The notes beneath the pieces are model-generated. The model had not been told where the DNA came from. It was given only the letters and a program-made list of their open reading frames with translations, and did not search any database. From positions 592,501-656,500 of the forward strand of contig CAJQUW010008680.1 of the NCBI GenBank assembly GCA_907163375.1: 64,000 nucleotides of DNA, read 5' to 3'. The translations under genes and the position numbers were made by a program. This stretch comes from Prostheceraeus crozeri (taxonomy: Eukaryota > Platyhelminthes > Polycladida > Euryleptidae). Below are positions 20,104 to 30,139 of this stretch, piece by piece. Numbering within the stretch: position 1 is the first letter of the stretch; each line of letters opens with the position of its first letter.

Positions 20104-20650
20104 ATGAGACGTCACCGTTACACCATCGTCAACATTCTCCGCCACATCAGACTCTATACCAAAATCGATCTCGCAACATTACATCAACAAATTCCAAACA
20201 GCAAGTTTTATCCGGGTCGACCGCAAATGTTAGTGGTGAAGATGAGCAATTTACGAAACCTTCAACTCTTTCCAAACGGGACGGTACAAATTCTCGGCGC
20301 CCTTTCTCATTCATCTGCGCGGTTAATGCGCTTAGAACTACAGAAGCTACTACGTCGGATATGGAAGAGGGAGAAGTGTGTGATGTCGAATCTGACTGTG
20401 AACAATATGGTGACCTCTACTCAATTGACTGAAAATGTATCGTTTTCGAAGATTCATAGCAGCAGCTACAATTTGTGTTATGAGCTAGAACTTTTTTCCT
20501 GCAGCTCTCATTAATTGTTGGAATCCTGTGCATATTGCAATCTTTTACAATAGTAAAGTTATCATTACTGGACTGAAATCTGAAATGCAAGCAGATACAA
20601 TCCTAGACCATTTAATCGACTATGTACATACCCAGCGGATTGTGAAATAA
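20104..20650 (+). pseudogene. TATA-binding protein (TBP)-like gene, C-terminal frameshift
   Basis: TBP is a saddle made of two direct repeats that binds the TATA box. Repeat 1 (residues 7-88) follows the TBP pattern: TIVNILRHIRLYTKIDL, then NSKFYPGRPQMLVVKM, then FPNGTVQILGA. Repeat 2 (from residue 94) shows SNLTVNNMVTSTQL, SFSKIHSSSYNLCYELELF. The first frame then ends at 20514, while the next frame carries the missing end (IAIFYNSKVIITGLKS, DHLIDYV) to TAA 20648-20650. A single 1-nt shift near 20500 explains this. No N-terminal extension, so it is core-only, like archaeal and viral TBPs. AATAAA overlaps the stop. Not found in Pol-2. It may recruit transcription to the element's TATA promoters. 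Confidence 0.78.
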
Positions 20651-20680
20651 AAACAATTTTTATTCCAATATGATGATGTT

Positions 20681-21142
20681 TTATTTCAAATCATTATAGA
20701 ACGTACAAATCATCTTTTCATTAGAAGATGGGTTACATGAAAAGTTTTGAATAACATATTTAAATCGACGCACATGCAAACGTTTTAAAATGAAGTACAA
20801 TACGAAAGCACCACAAGTTGATGAAAGTGGATGTTGTAGTATGCGCTCATTTCGTTGATATTGACGAGTATGTTTTCTCAACCACTGCTGTGTTGGTATA
20901 TTTGGAAGTTGAGCAAGAGAGTCAAATAGTTCACCGCGTCTGTCTTTTCCAATAAAGATAGCTTTCCAATGTTCACCGCCTAAATTCTCTGACTGGGTGT
21001 TCAATACAATAAAGATGGGATACTGTTTTACTGTAGTTGGTAGGGTATCTAGCGAATAGACATTATCAAAAGCTTTCAACGTAGCTTTATCTGCATTACG
21101 CTGTACTTTAGCTTTAATATCGTAAGCATTCAACCACCTCAT
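20681..21142 (-). CDS. Adenovirus-type cysteine protease, Pol-1
   Basis: 153 residues, intact. Adenain-like maturation proteases cut capsid and core precursors. Catalytic residues visible: His58 (GGEHWKAIF), Glu71 (GELFDSLA), Gln103 region (LQHPLSSTCGAF) and Cys110. Same length and same catalytic positions as the Pol-2 enzyme. It lies just downstream of the capsid gene on the same strand, as usual in Polintons. One of the genes still open in Pol-1. Confidence 0.85.
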   Translation of the reverse strand: MRWLNAYDIKAKVQRNADKATLKAFDNVYSLDTLPTTVKQYPIFIVLNTQSENLGGEHWKAIFIGKDRRGELFDSLAQLPNIPTQQWLRKHTRQYQRNERILQHPLSSTCGAFVLYFILKRLHVRRFKYVIQNFSCNPSSNEKMICTFYNDLK

Positions 21143-21183
21143 TAACGATTATAGTGAAGAATCACGTCACGATACTTAGTTAT

Positions 21184-22419
21184 TTAAATATTTGAATCAA
21201 AAACTGCATAAATCAATACATTGATCGTCGAAGCTAGCGTTGTTTTGAACACCAGATCCAAACAAATATTCTGAGGAACGTTAGCTTGACGATAAGGTGC
21301 ACTAATATCACTGTCGGCAGTCAAATCAAATGCATAAATAGTATAACCATTCTTAAACTCTTTCATTGTAGGCCCGTTGGTGTCGTCTGTGTTGTAAAAG
21401 CCAAAGACATTCATATAGTCAACATAGCTGCGCAAAAATTGATAAGAAGAGAAGTCTGGTCTATAGGGCGGTCCAGGATGACTGACACCATTTACACGTA
21501 AAGCAATTTCGCTCAAACTGTTGTGTTTGAAGTTGAAAGGATTCTTCATGATATTGCCATTAAATGCATCATTTTCAACCATTGCTACCATTAGGAGTTT
21601 TGGTGCTTCTGATAGAAATAAACCATCTTTCATAAAACTCTTTTGATATTTAGGAATAGTAAATGTGAGAAGCTTTGCATGTTGAATGGGATAAATAGCA
21701 TTGCTACGGTTAAGACCCTGAGCATGTCCTCTAATTACACTTGGATTAGCTACCACTCGACGAATGTATAGCGTAATATCTTCCACATGGATTTTAAAAT
21801 TGACAACTTTAGCATATGCATTCAACAAAAATTCAGGCTTGTTCAATGTAAGTTTGATTCGCATGCTGGTATTACAGAGTAAAAACTTTGACTGTCTGAA
21901 GAAGTCAAGATTCAGTAGACAATATAGCTGACATACTTTACTATCTTCAATCAAAGCAGATCGCCTTACAAAACCAGCGTTTGTCTCACTATCAAATTGT
22001 GTTGCTTGATCTCTATACCATCCCATTGCTTCCATATGACTCTTTTGTGATGACGGATAAAACTGTGATAGGGCATTGAAATATGCTTTATAGGGATAAT
22101 CGCTTTGCCCACCTTCTACCTGTTGCTCTCCAATAGCTAGAGAAACATCACGAAATAGTGTTGCCAGCGGTAAATTGTTCAGACCAACTTTATGTGTAGC
22201 ATCGATGTTAGTACCATCCGCTTGCTGAATTCTGATCCGCACATCAACCATCGCATAACTTAAATCAATGTAGTCATCACTAGCGCCAGGAATGACAAAT
22301 TCAATTGGGCCAGCATTCTCAGCAGTTCGAGGATGATAATCTACAATACTTGAACTAAGAATATCTGTCTGTGTCCCTTGTTGATCAAACAAACAAAAAT
22401 TTTAAGTTTTACACTCCAT
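21184..22419 (-). pseudogene. Hexon-like major capsid protein, Pol-1, premature stop at codon 6
   Basis: Homologous over its length to the intact Pol-2 protein: shared IEFVIPGASDDYIDL, NNLPLATLFRDVSLAIGEQ, VEGGQ.SYPY..YF, KSHM.AMGW, YRPDFSS and FYNTDDTNGPT..EF. The conserved start is ATG 22419-22417 (MECKT as in Pol-2), but TAA at 22404-22402 stops it at codon 6; the rest is open to 21184. The family is the predicted double jelly-roll capsid protein of Polintons (nematode F54H12.2 family). Confidence 0.7.
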
Positions 22420-22421
22420 GA

Positions 22422-22885
22422 TTAGAAGTTATGACAGCGTCGTCGTTTAGCACGCGATGAAGGATTAGAGCGCCCACAGCGTTTGCGTGAATGCCTTTTC
22501 TTAGATTTGCGTGAAATTCGCCTCTTACCAGCTCCGCGCTGTTTTCTTTTTCTTCTAACATTCATTCGTTTAGGTGCTTTCTTTTGTCGATTACGAGTTA
22601 AGGATTCCTGTAATGTTCTTAAACCGAATTCCTTCCCACGATTTAGTAAAGTACTCTTTATATTTTTCCACTGGCAATATCATTGACAACATCACCAGCA
22701 AAGCCAACAGCATTACTTAAAACAGATCGTTTTAAAGTTTTTCCGACAGTAGATAAGAGAGGAGTTACAACAGATTTCAGCGCGCCAAATATACGGCCTC
22801 CACGTTGACGGCGAGCACCACTGTAAATTGTACCCGCGCCACTTACATAGGAGGGCCGTGAATAAAACGATGCAGTCGGATTCAT
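22422..22885 (-). pseudogene. Small basic core-like protein, Pol-1, frameshifted
   Basis: N-terminal part 22885-22658 begins MNPTASFYSRPSYVSGAG, then RRQRGGRIFGALKS, then a hydrophobic, amphipathic stretch. After a frameshift near 22660 the tail is very basic (KRMNVRRKRKQRGAGKRR and more) to TAA 22424-22422. The Pol-2 counterpart at 60997-61385 has the same plan. It resembles adenovirus core or membrane-lytic precursors in layout, not in provable homology. Confidence 0.6.
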
Positions 22886-22925
22886 TACTTAAATTTTGAA
22901 CTCACAAGTTATAGTTTTGCATAAA

Positions 22926-23970
22926 TCACTTGCGATCACTTTGATGAAAAATGTCTGCACGACGCATCCAAGAGTTCATACTTGAAGGATAACCGAGCCA
23001 TTTAACAAGACACCATTCTTCGCCTTGATGTTTTTTGCAACGGATGATTTTCCCTACTAAATATGTTTCACTTTCAGTGACTACCTCAATCTCATCACGG
23101 TAAAAGCTGCCATCTATTTCTTCATTATCGTAATCTTTTAACTTGTAAGTTGTGGGAGAGTCTTTTTTATTGATGTTTGAAAATTTCTTCTGTCCAATTC
23201 GGGAGATAACCTTTGTCAAAAACACTCTTCACTTTTGATATGCGAACTATTTTAATATATGCGCCTATTTTTACATCATTTTTTGCATTATTACGCTTAC
23301 GTTGGAATGTTTTACGCACTTCATCTACATTGTCAGCATTCACATTTGCTGGTCTGAGTACAATAGAGCGATGCACAGAGTGATTGTAGGCATGTACCGT
23401 ATCTTGTAGAACCTTTGTCCAATTTTGTGTTAAGTTGGCAGTAAAATGTCGCCACAAGCGATTTTCCAACGTGCAGTTAAAACGTTCAACTAATGCAGCC
23501 TTATAGGCACTCTTTACACTAAACAACTCAATGTCATATCTCTCAAACAATCTTCCCACATGCTGATTTTCGAGCTCTTTTCCTTGATCACTCTGAATTC
23601 TCTTTGGAATACGACCCTCATGAAAAATTGTTTGAAATGCCTTTGCTACTCGTTTCCCTTCTTTAGTTTTTAATGGTTGAACCCACGCATATCGCGAGAA
23701 AATATCAATTACTGTCAAAATAAAATTATATCTCGAGTTATGTTTTCAAATAGAGGCAACGTCACACAAATCTGCTTGCCACTCTTCATCAAAGTCATGA
23801 GTAATATAATGACAGGTACGGCACTTCTTTTTCACTTGTTTGGGGAGTGTATAGGTAGCCTGACCCTTTAACCATTGTTTAACTTGTGATTGCGGAAGAC
23901 CACTCGCTTTTGACAATTTCTTTATAGATGCAAATCCTGGTGGATGTTTTACATCATAGTATATTGACTT
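22926..23970 (-). pseudogene. Polinton integrase with chromodomain, Pol-1, broken
   Basis: Retroviral-type DDE integrase that inserts the element. Remaining parts: N-terminal helix-turn-helix-like region (GFASIKKLSKASG), first Asp in WQADLCDV, then TGA at about 23743-23745, second Asp in RIQSDQGKELEN, Glu in ALVERFN, and after a frameshift near 23200 the SH3-like region and chromodomain (TYLVGKIIRCKKHQGEEWCLVKWLGYPSSMNSW). No start codon equivalent to Pol-2 remains. Dead copy. Confidence 0.85.
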
Positions 23971-24184
23971 TAAAAGTTAATGTGATGACGACTGACTCTT
24001 CCTCCTTCTCATGTTTTTGCTTTCTTGCCTTTTTACACTTACAACAGCCACAAGATTTAGCAGATTTACGTTCATGTTCACATTGCTTAGGAGTCTCACT
24101 GTAAGAGCTGGCACAGCAAGTACATGTTGCATCAACATGCTCCTCCGACGGTTCATTAAATGGCATGCAACACATCTGCTTCAT
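23954..24184 (-). CDS. Small cysteine-rich Polinton protein, Pol-1
   Basis: 76 residues from ATG 24184. Cysteine pattern: MKQMCCMPF, CTCCASS, QCEHE, CGCCKCKK, then a charged tail. Homologous start and cysteines in Pol-2 62501-62695 (MKKLCCIPC). It lies between the integrase and the 24186-24904 gene, as in Pol-2. Probably metal-binding; function unknown. The Pol-1 tail overlaps the integrase remnant. Confidence 0.6.
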   Translation of the reverse strand: MKQMCCMPFNEPSEEHVDATCTCCASSYSETPKQCEHERKSAKSCGCCKCKKARKQKHEKEEESVVITLTFKVNIL

Positions 24185-24185
24185 A

Positions 24186-24904
24186 TTAATAGTCTGAGAA
24201 CATACATTTCTTTGGTGGAGATCTTCTACGTCTATCTCTTTCTCTTGTTTGCCTAGAGGGTATAGATCTACGTCGTTCTCTTCCTCTTGTTTTCTTAGCA
24301 AGTGTGGAAGGAGATGTAGAAGGTGAACTCTTAAACCAATTTCTTGGCATTGTAACACTCCTAATTTTAGGAACAGAATTAACAATTGAAGTAGTACCAA
24401 CTTCTGAAGTAGAATCAAGTTCTTTCAATGTTTCATTATTCAATGCAAATTTTGGAACATCATGCTTTTTCAATAGTTGAAGAAAATATGGCCAACCATG
24501 TGGAACTTAACTTTGTCGACGCTTTCTACGCCTTGCATACTGAATCAAGTCTTCATAACGCGAAGCGCTAATAATTTTATCATCATCTGTAATGATTTCA
24601 TCTCTATCATTCACATTGAGATATGGTTCAATGCTGTTGAAAAGAGCTATTGCATGTGCACGAGATGCTAAAGGTGTAGCAGTCGATACAGAGTCACGCA
24701 TCTTATCCTTCAAACTTTTCAATTCTTCAACAGTTTCTGATTGTAAAAAAATGCGCGATATGGATCTTCAATATGTGCATTTTCATGATAATCCAGTTCT
24801 TTCTTACAAATTTGATTTGCTAGAGGTTGCTTTACTTGCTGTAAAGCAGTCAATTGCACATATTCATCCTGAGGAATAACAATCATGCGATAATAGGAGC
24901 TCAT
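24186..24904 (-). pseudogene. Polinton protein downstream of ATPase, Pol-1, split by frameshifts
   Basis: Three pieces (24904-24719, 24722-24507, 24473-24186) together match the intact 214-residue Pol-2 protein at 62695-63339: MIVIPQDEYVQLTALQQVKQPLANQ, then SRAHAIALFNSIEPYLNV..DEIITDD.., then MKKHDVPKFALNNETLKEL and a very basic C-terminus. Its ATG overlaps the ATPase stop (ATGA). Conserved but of unknown function; a DNA-binding or core role fits the basic end. Confidence 0.7.
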
Positions 24905-25518
24905 AGTTTGTAGATAATCATAGGCTTTTTCAAAATATCACTTCGAAATCTAAATTCATGTAGACACTCTTGTGTAAAATCAATAAATAAGTAACCGTGT
25001 GGTTTTTCAGGTGCTGCTTGAAAAATTTCAAATAAGGCTTTTGAACCTCTTGGCGAAACTTGTCGCGCTAAAATTTCAAATTGACTTCTATCTCGTGAAT
25101 TCCAAAAGATAGCGTAATAGTGCGTATTCAGGTTTCGTGTGCCGGCTTCTTTCCCATCAGGAAACAAATTTTGCGTGATATAGATTATAAAGCACCTTTT
25201 GTGATGTGCTACGCGAGTGAACATATTTGTAACGCCTTTAGAATTCTTGCTTTCCTTCAATAGATCATCCAATACAACGACATCTTTGGACTCTATCTTA
25301 TCAGCTCGAATAATTCCTTCATTTCGAATAAAGCTACGACGTTGAAATTCCTGAAAGAGTGACGGCTGATAAATGCCATACCGCCAAATAACTAGATTGA
25401 TAGGTTCCCTAAACAAATATTTTCTTTTGTCTAGCAAATTCAGAGTGAAAACAGTTTTACCTGCATGGGATGGGCCTGATACAGTCAGAACTTTATCACA
25501 TTGAAGTCTGAAATCCAT
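24901..25518 (-). CDS. HerA/FtsK-type packaging ATPase, Pol-1
   Basis: 205 residues from ATG 25518 (chosen by match to Pol-2 MDFRLRCN). Walker A GPSHAGKT, Walker B VVVLDDLL, then the FIIYITQNLF arginine/sensor region with QN. It translocates element DNA into capsids. Operon-like: its stop overlaps the start of the next gene by ATGA in both Polintons. Open in Pol-1. Confidence 0.85.
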   Translation of the reverse strand: MDFRLQCDKVLTVSGPSHAGKTVFTLNLLDKRKYLFREPINLVIWRYGIYQPSLFQEFQRRSFIRNEGIIRADKIESKDVVVLDDLLKESKNSKGVTNMFTRVAHHKRCFIIYITQNLFPDGKEAGTRNLNTHYYAIFWNSRDRSQFEILARQVSPRGSKALFEIFQAAPEKPHGYLFIDFTQECLHEFRFRSDILKKPMIIYKL

Positions 25519-25549
25519 TTTAATACTTTGAGACTCAACATTTGCATAA

Positions 25550-25945
25550 TTAACGCTTAAAGCCAAAGATATTACCCAATACGTTGCCCACTACAGGAGC
25601 TAGCATCGGAAGTATTGCTGAAAGGAAACCACCCTTTTGTGTCAGAGTTTTCCTCTTTCTCCGAAGGGTGATTTTAGGATTGGAGATGAATCGTAATTTT
25701 GTAGTATATCGCTTAAGTAACTGTCGTTGTTGTAGTGATAATTTCTTTGTCCACAAACTTCTCACATGAGAAACAATTTCTCGAATAAATTTATCATTAG
25801 CATGTCGTATACCTTTATATCGATGACTTCCCTTCATTCGTTGAAGAGCTCGAATGGATGCAGAAAATTTTGAAGACTTTCGACTTTTACATCTCGCCAT
25901 TTTTCTCTTTACCATTGTCACAACTTGAGTTTTCCATATTTGCAT
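25550..25945 (-). CDS. Basic core-like protein with hydrophobic C-terminus
   Basis: 131 residues. Strongly basic over the first 110 (KRKMARCKSRKSSKFS.., TLRRKRKTLTQ), then KGGFLSAILPMLAPVVGNVLGNIFGFKR, a hydrophobic membrane-active-looking end. This gene type is common in Polintons of invertebrates and resembles adenovirus core and pVI-type proteins in layout. It lies just upstream of the ATPase. TQKGGF may be a site for the co-encoded protease (inference). Confidence 0.65.
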   Translation of the reverse strand: MQIWKTQVVTMVKRKMARCKSRKSSKFSASIRALQRMKGSHRYKGIRHANDKFIREIVSHVRSLWTKKLSLQQRQLLKRYTTKLRFISNPKITLRRKRKTLTQKGGFLSAILPMLAPVVGNVLGNIFGFKR

Positions 25946-26280
25946 AGGTACTAACTTTTATGGCAGAAGTGACTCTCAAAATAAGCTATATCACAGTGGC
26001 TAAATTGACAGAGTTGAATACAGCAGCGTATGAAACAGCGCTGGCAGAAAGTATGCTTACATCTCTTAAAGATGCGTTTTCACTTTCATCCTTTCGCTTA
26101 CATACATCACACATACTCGTATTTTCACTCTTACTAACAACTTCTAAAGCAAGTCTTTTGACGACATGAACTTGCTAGCCTTTTCTAAATAATAGACGCA
26201 TGTACAGAAGGAATATACTTCGAGAGTAAGTAGACATAACTCGAAAACCAATTGTGTTACGATCAAGTACCATTGCATCT
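25946..26280 (-). other. Gap with a possible short CXXC peptide
   Basis: On the minus strand an open stretch runs to TAG at about 25990 and contains MCDVCKRKDESENASLRDV (about 26115-26060). The plus-strand frame at 25960-26169 is its shadow. No conservation could be tested because Pol-2 leaves the window here. Confidence 0.25.
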
Positions 26281-26763
26281 TTAAGTTTCTTTTATAGAAA
26301 GTTGAATGTGAATATGTGAAGTTGTTTCAATCACTAGACTGCTACCATGATGGTTAAATGCATCAAGACGTTGAGCAATTTTTCCCATATGTCTTTCAAA
26401 AAATTCTTCAGGATTATCTACAACTTCCATTGAATAGGAAGCAAAGTGGAAGAAACGATCTTCTACCTCTTCTTTACCAAAATGACTGAAATGAATTTTC
26501 GCAACTAATCGCGCCATTACAATTTTTTTAAAATAGTGTGGTAGTATCACCAATAGCTGATTTGATGTTAATCTCATCTTTATGAAATGTTTTATGAAAT
26601 GATTTATGAAATCTTGAATAGTCCATTTTAAACTTTGCATATGAAAACGCAATGTTCCACAATCATTTGAGAAAGACATTGTCATCCTGCATCTATCCCT
26701 CCAATTGCATGAAAAACAGCAAGTCTTTACATAAAGCTTTAATTGAATGACTTCTTCAAGCAT
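26281..26763 (-). CDS. Protein sharing a domain with the polymerase N-terminus
   Basis: 160 residues from ATG 26763. The second half (FFERHMGKIAQRLDAFNHHGSSLVIETTSHIHIQLS) is laid out like the N-terminal part of polB (FHIQGLKSNIDKFNERDSGLIFDGVESVMFKIT, about 9140-9230). This suggests a stand-alone copy of that domain. The first half has clustered cysteines (CCFSCNWRDRC) and hydrophobic residues. Function unknown; possibly terminal protein or polymerase accessory (speculative). Confidence 0.5.
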   Translation of the reverse strand: MLEEVIQLKLYVKTCCFSCNWRDRCRMTMSFSNDCGTLRFHMQSLKWTIQDFINHFIKHFIKMRLTSNQLLVILPHYFKKIVMARLVAKIHFSHFGKEEVEDRFFHFASYSMEVVDNPEEFFERHMGKIAQRLDAFNHHGSSLVIETTSHIHIQLSIKET

Positions 26764-26927
26764 GCATTACAAATTTTGGGTTTGCAACAAATAAAATATA
26801 TACAGTTGGTAACTATCATACAGAGAGCAATGAAAACCAAACCTTACTTTGGCAGTGTTGAGGTAAGGAGGAAAAGAACATTGATTATGAATGTAACTAC
26901 TACAACGAACATTTGAACTGGGAACAC

Positions 26928-27315
26928 TCATTCCTTGAAACGTTTCGTAACTTCATGATAGTGTTGATTAACTCTACTATCCCAAGGTGGAAGTAGAATA
27001 TCATTAATGACTAGATTAGGAAAAAGCTTTCTCTCCTTGGAGAGATCATTACAAAAGATACGTACAGCATTGAAGGCTGATAGCCATCTTTTAAAGTCAA
27101 GAAGAAGAGCACTTTCACTAGGAAGACCAAAGTCTTGTAAATATTGTTGATTAAGTCCATGAATATGTTTTCTCGCCCATCCGTCAGCTTTGGGATCACA
27201 CTTGGCATGATGATGATAAACACTAACAATCTGATATGAGCAATTGTCCATGGCAATAGCACTGAGCTCCTGTACAGGTTCACCCTCACAATCCATAAAG
27301 ATGATGATGGATGAC
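26928..27315 (-). CDS. DnaQ-like (DEDD) exonuclease candidate
   Basis: 122 residues from ATG 27296, but the conserved-looking start is IIIFMDCEGEPVQELSAIAMD, whose strand IIIF lies upstream of that ATG. An in-frame TAG directly before it is the AG of a good acceptor (CTTCTTTTTAG, ending 27316), so this is probably a second exon starting at 27315. DXE after a hydrophobic strand, later WARKHIHGLN and FCNDLSKE, fit the first two exonuclease motifs and suggest a nuclease; the last motif is unclear. Confidence 0.45.
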
Positions 27316-27357
27316 TAAAAAGAAGATTACATAGTTTTACTCATCGGATGAAAAATC

Positions 27358-27621
27358 CTATAACATATTACAATATGAAGAAGTGCAACGATGCTGTTCA
27401 CGACAAAATACACAAATAACATGATGACAGCGAAGAAGTAAAATGTATCTGATAAGACCACGTCTACGACACTCAAAGCACATAAGCGAATTGTCATAAG
27501 GTAGAGATAGGAAAGGATTAGCGATTCTCCTTCTTTGATTTGCGTTTTCCGGTAACATTCTTCTCTGACTTGTGCTTCCCACCGCTCTCGTTGAGGATTT
27601 GATCAATAATGTTATTAACAT
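27358..27621 (-). CDS. RING-finger protein
   Basis: 87 residues. The C-terminal half has CFEC..(about 12)..CHHVICVFC..(5)..C..(4)..C, a compact RING-type (C3HC4-like) zinc-binding pattern, as in E3 ubiquitin ligases that viruses use against host factors. It overlaps the end of the 27518-28072 gene by about 100 nt in another frame. It could be an independent gene or, by splicing, the end of that gene. Confidence 0.5.
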   Translation of the reverse strand: MLITLLIKSSTRAVGSTSQRRMLPENANQRRRIANPFLSLPYDNSLMCFECRRRGLIRYILLLRCHHVICVFCREQHRCTSSYCNML

Positions 27622-28279
27622 CTGGCTGCTTTGGTATATATAGGATGGATTGAGTATGCATTGCTATAGAGGCCAATTTATTATCCTTATGATAACCATA
27701 ATATAGTTCACTTATTGTTAAACGAATATTCCAAGTTCCTTCTGCGAGCTCTTCACATCTGATGGGTGTTATTTGTTCTCCATCCTTTCGATAGTAAGAA
27801 CACCAATGCGATAGTGGTACAGAAAGTCGTTCACCTTCCCATATCTTTTTATATGGTGTATCCTTGTCATCTCTCGCTCTCCACACTTCGTCAAGGGGAG
27901 TAGGGATATCCATATTTAGTGTCACAAATTCTTCAATAATGTCAAGCTGGCGACATATGTATGGAGCTACAGGAATGATGACGTAGTCTCCATACTGATT
28001 CCTCTTCACACTCACGTCTGTGGAAGGGATCATTCCCGTTTCCAGTGCTATAGCATGATCGAAATAGCGCATGCTTTGTCTAAATTTACGGTGTAGGATT
28101 ATGTACCTGTGTTGTTTCCTCCACCGGTCTTAACTGTAGATGGCTTGATGGTAGCGAACCTTGCACCGTCTGGACATCAGCATCTAGTCTGGTAAGTGAT
28201 GTAGAAGCCTGAAAGCGGAAAGATGCGATTAGGTAAACACTCAAGAAAGGAGGTGGAGGGAAGTTTTCCGACTTACCAT
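27518..28279 (-). CDS. Rightmost Pol-1 gene, spliced, unknown function
   Basis: The main frame 28072-27518 gives 184 residues (MRYFDHAIALETG through a lysine-rich tail KSEKNVTGKRKSKKENR). Upstream, ATG 28279-28277 is followed at once by GTAAGT (28276), an acceptor CTTTCAG, an open exon of about 100 nt, then GTACAT..TTTAG before the main frame. TATAAG lies at 28328-28333. The second junction does not keep frame exactly, so either a different splice site or a 1-nt change is involved. No domain recognised. Confidence 0.5.
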
Positions 28280-28436
28280 TCTAGTTCAAAAGTAGGATAG
28301 ATGAGCTGAGAGAACGCGGGTCCGTCACTTATACGACTCAAGATAGAATGATTGCCACTCTAAAGTCTCATTATTTATAGAGAAATGTATGATTCTCATT
28401 GGATGATGATCCTCATTGGACAATAACATCAAGCTG

Positions 28437-28870
28437 ATTCCAAATCTGGTCTCCGTTTACCCATCCGAGCCTTCGTTCCCCGCTGGAGGTGTGTTTTTGG
28501 AAAATTCTAACTCTGTCGTTTTTCGCCAATTTCCCAAATCTTAAATGGCGTCTCACATCTAAACGAAGACAGATATGAACAAGCCGTTTCTTTCACTGAA
28601 TTTGCCTCACTGTTAGATTTCAAACGAGTTATTGCACGACTTTCTACGATCTCTAGAACCAAAGTTGGAAGCAACGCTGCCGAGGGGGGGGACGTCCCAA
28701 AAATTTTTTCTCTCCGATGGAACTGGAAATCACCCTACCGATGCAGAATTTGACGCTGAATCCGAATCTGACCTCCGTTTTCCCATCCGATTCTCCGTTT
28801 TGGCTCTACAGCCCAATACCATCCCAAATTCGCCGTTAACACGTTAAACATCGCCGTTAACATAAAAAGG
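28437..28870 (-). repeat. Pol-1 right terminal inverted repeat, inner part
   Basis: Inverse of the Pol-2 left repeat at about 51943-52230, including a G run (28685-28692), CAAAGTTGGAAG and TTTCAAACGAG, and of Pol-1 3740-3830. Interrupted on its outer side by LINE L-B. Confidence 0.8.
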
Positions 28871-29403
28871 GCCGTTAAACATCGCCCTAACACGTTGATG
28901 CATGTCGGTTGTACGCAGTGGTCTCTCGCGCCATTAAAGTATACTTTGGATTTCCAGGGCTATCAAAACACTACTGTCATTGAATTTGGTATCAGAGTGA
29001 TCTTTGTGAGGAGCTGAAGCTTTTTTGAGTGGTTTGGAGCTTGGATTGGATTATCTTTCATGGTATTTTCAATTGTTGTCTCCAGCTACTGAGTTGTGCT
29101 TATCGCCTGGTCTTGCAACTAAACTTGGTTGGATTTACCTATTGTTCCAGCAGCGATCTATAAATAGCTCCTGTGTCTTCGGTGTATACAGCACAAGTGT
29201 TGGATCCATCGATCACAGTCATTATCAACGTCACTTCGAATCTATTTCGATATCTCTTGTGTGCAGTCGGTGTGTTGAACGGGTGGTATTGTCATCCGTC
29301 ACTCAATCAGCTGTTATCAACGACCTGTGGCCACAACTCCTGCCCAATTTATCTTGAAATATCGATTTTTGTGCACGTGACTGAAACGAAGCAATACGTC
29401 ATA

Positions 29404-30130
29404 ATGTTCAATGAACCAGCTGATTCCATGTCCTTTAGCAGTGTGCGGAAGATGTCTGACAGTGACATGAAGAAATTGACAAAGCAACAACTTGTGCTAA
29501 TTCTGAAAGAAGGCGTTCAACAAGCTGACTCTCCTGTGGTTCAGCCCATTGACACGCAGATCATTAAAACTGCAGTCGCTGAAGCTGTGGCCGATATCAA
29601 AGCTCAGCTATTACTTGAGAGTAGAAAGCTCATTGGGGAAGCTGAGAGCAGATTTGAAGCCAAAGTTCAATCTCTTTCTGAAATGATGTCTGAGTCACGT
29701 TCTTCAATCATTGAAGAAATCTAAAAAGAACAACCTTGTAATTTTTGGATTGAATGAATCTGATTTAGACTCAGATGGAAATCGCACTAACGACAAAAGT
29801 GCAGTACTTGGCTTGGTCTCTAATGTTGGTCTTAGGGACGAGGTTAGGGTTCAGAGATGTTTCCGTCTTGGTGCGAAACGGGAAAATAATTCGTCTCGTC
29901 CAAGACCTTTAAAAGTTGTTTTTTATTCTGAGTCTGAAAAGCTTTTGTTGTTGAAAGCTTCTTCAAAGTTACGTGCAGATCAAAGATTTCGACGAGTCTT
30001 TGTTAACAACGACCTAACTCCAGAACAGCAAAGGCATGAAAGTTTATTGCGCCTTGAATTAAAGCATCGGCGGGCTTTGGGAGAAGACGTCTTTGTCAGG
30101 CGAGGAAAAATTGTCTCTCGTACTGCATGA
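29404..30130 (+). pseudogene. LINE L-B ORF1, one frameshift
   Basis: Starts MFNEPADSMSF; helical region with MKKLTKQQLVLILKEG; coiled coil to about residue 106. After a +1 shift near 29715 an RRM-like part follows (NNLVIFGLNESD.., RCFRLGAKRE, FVNNDLTPEQQRH). Same architecture as L-A ORF1. Confidence 0.75.
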
Positions 30131-30139
30131 CGACCATCC

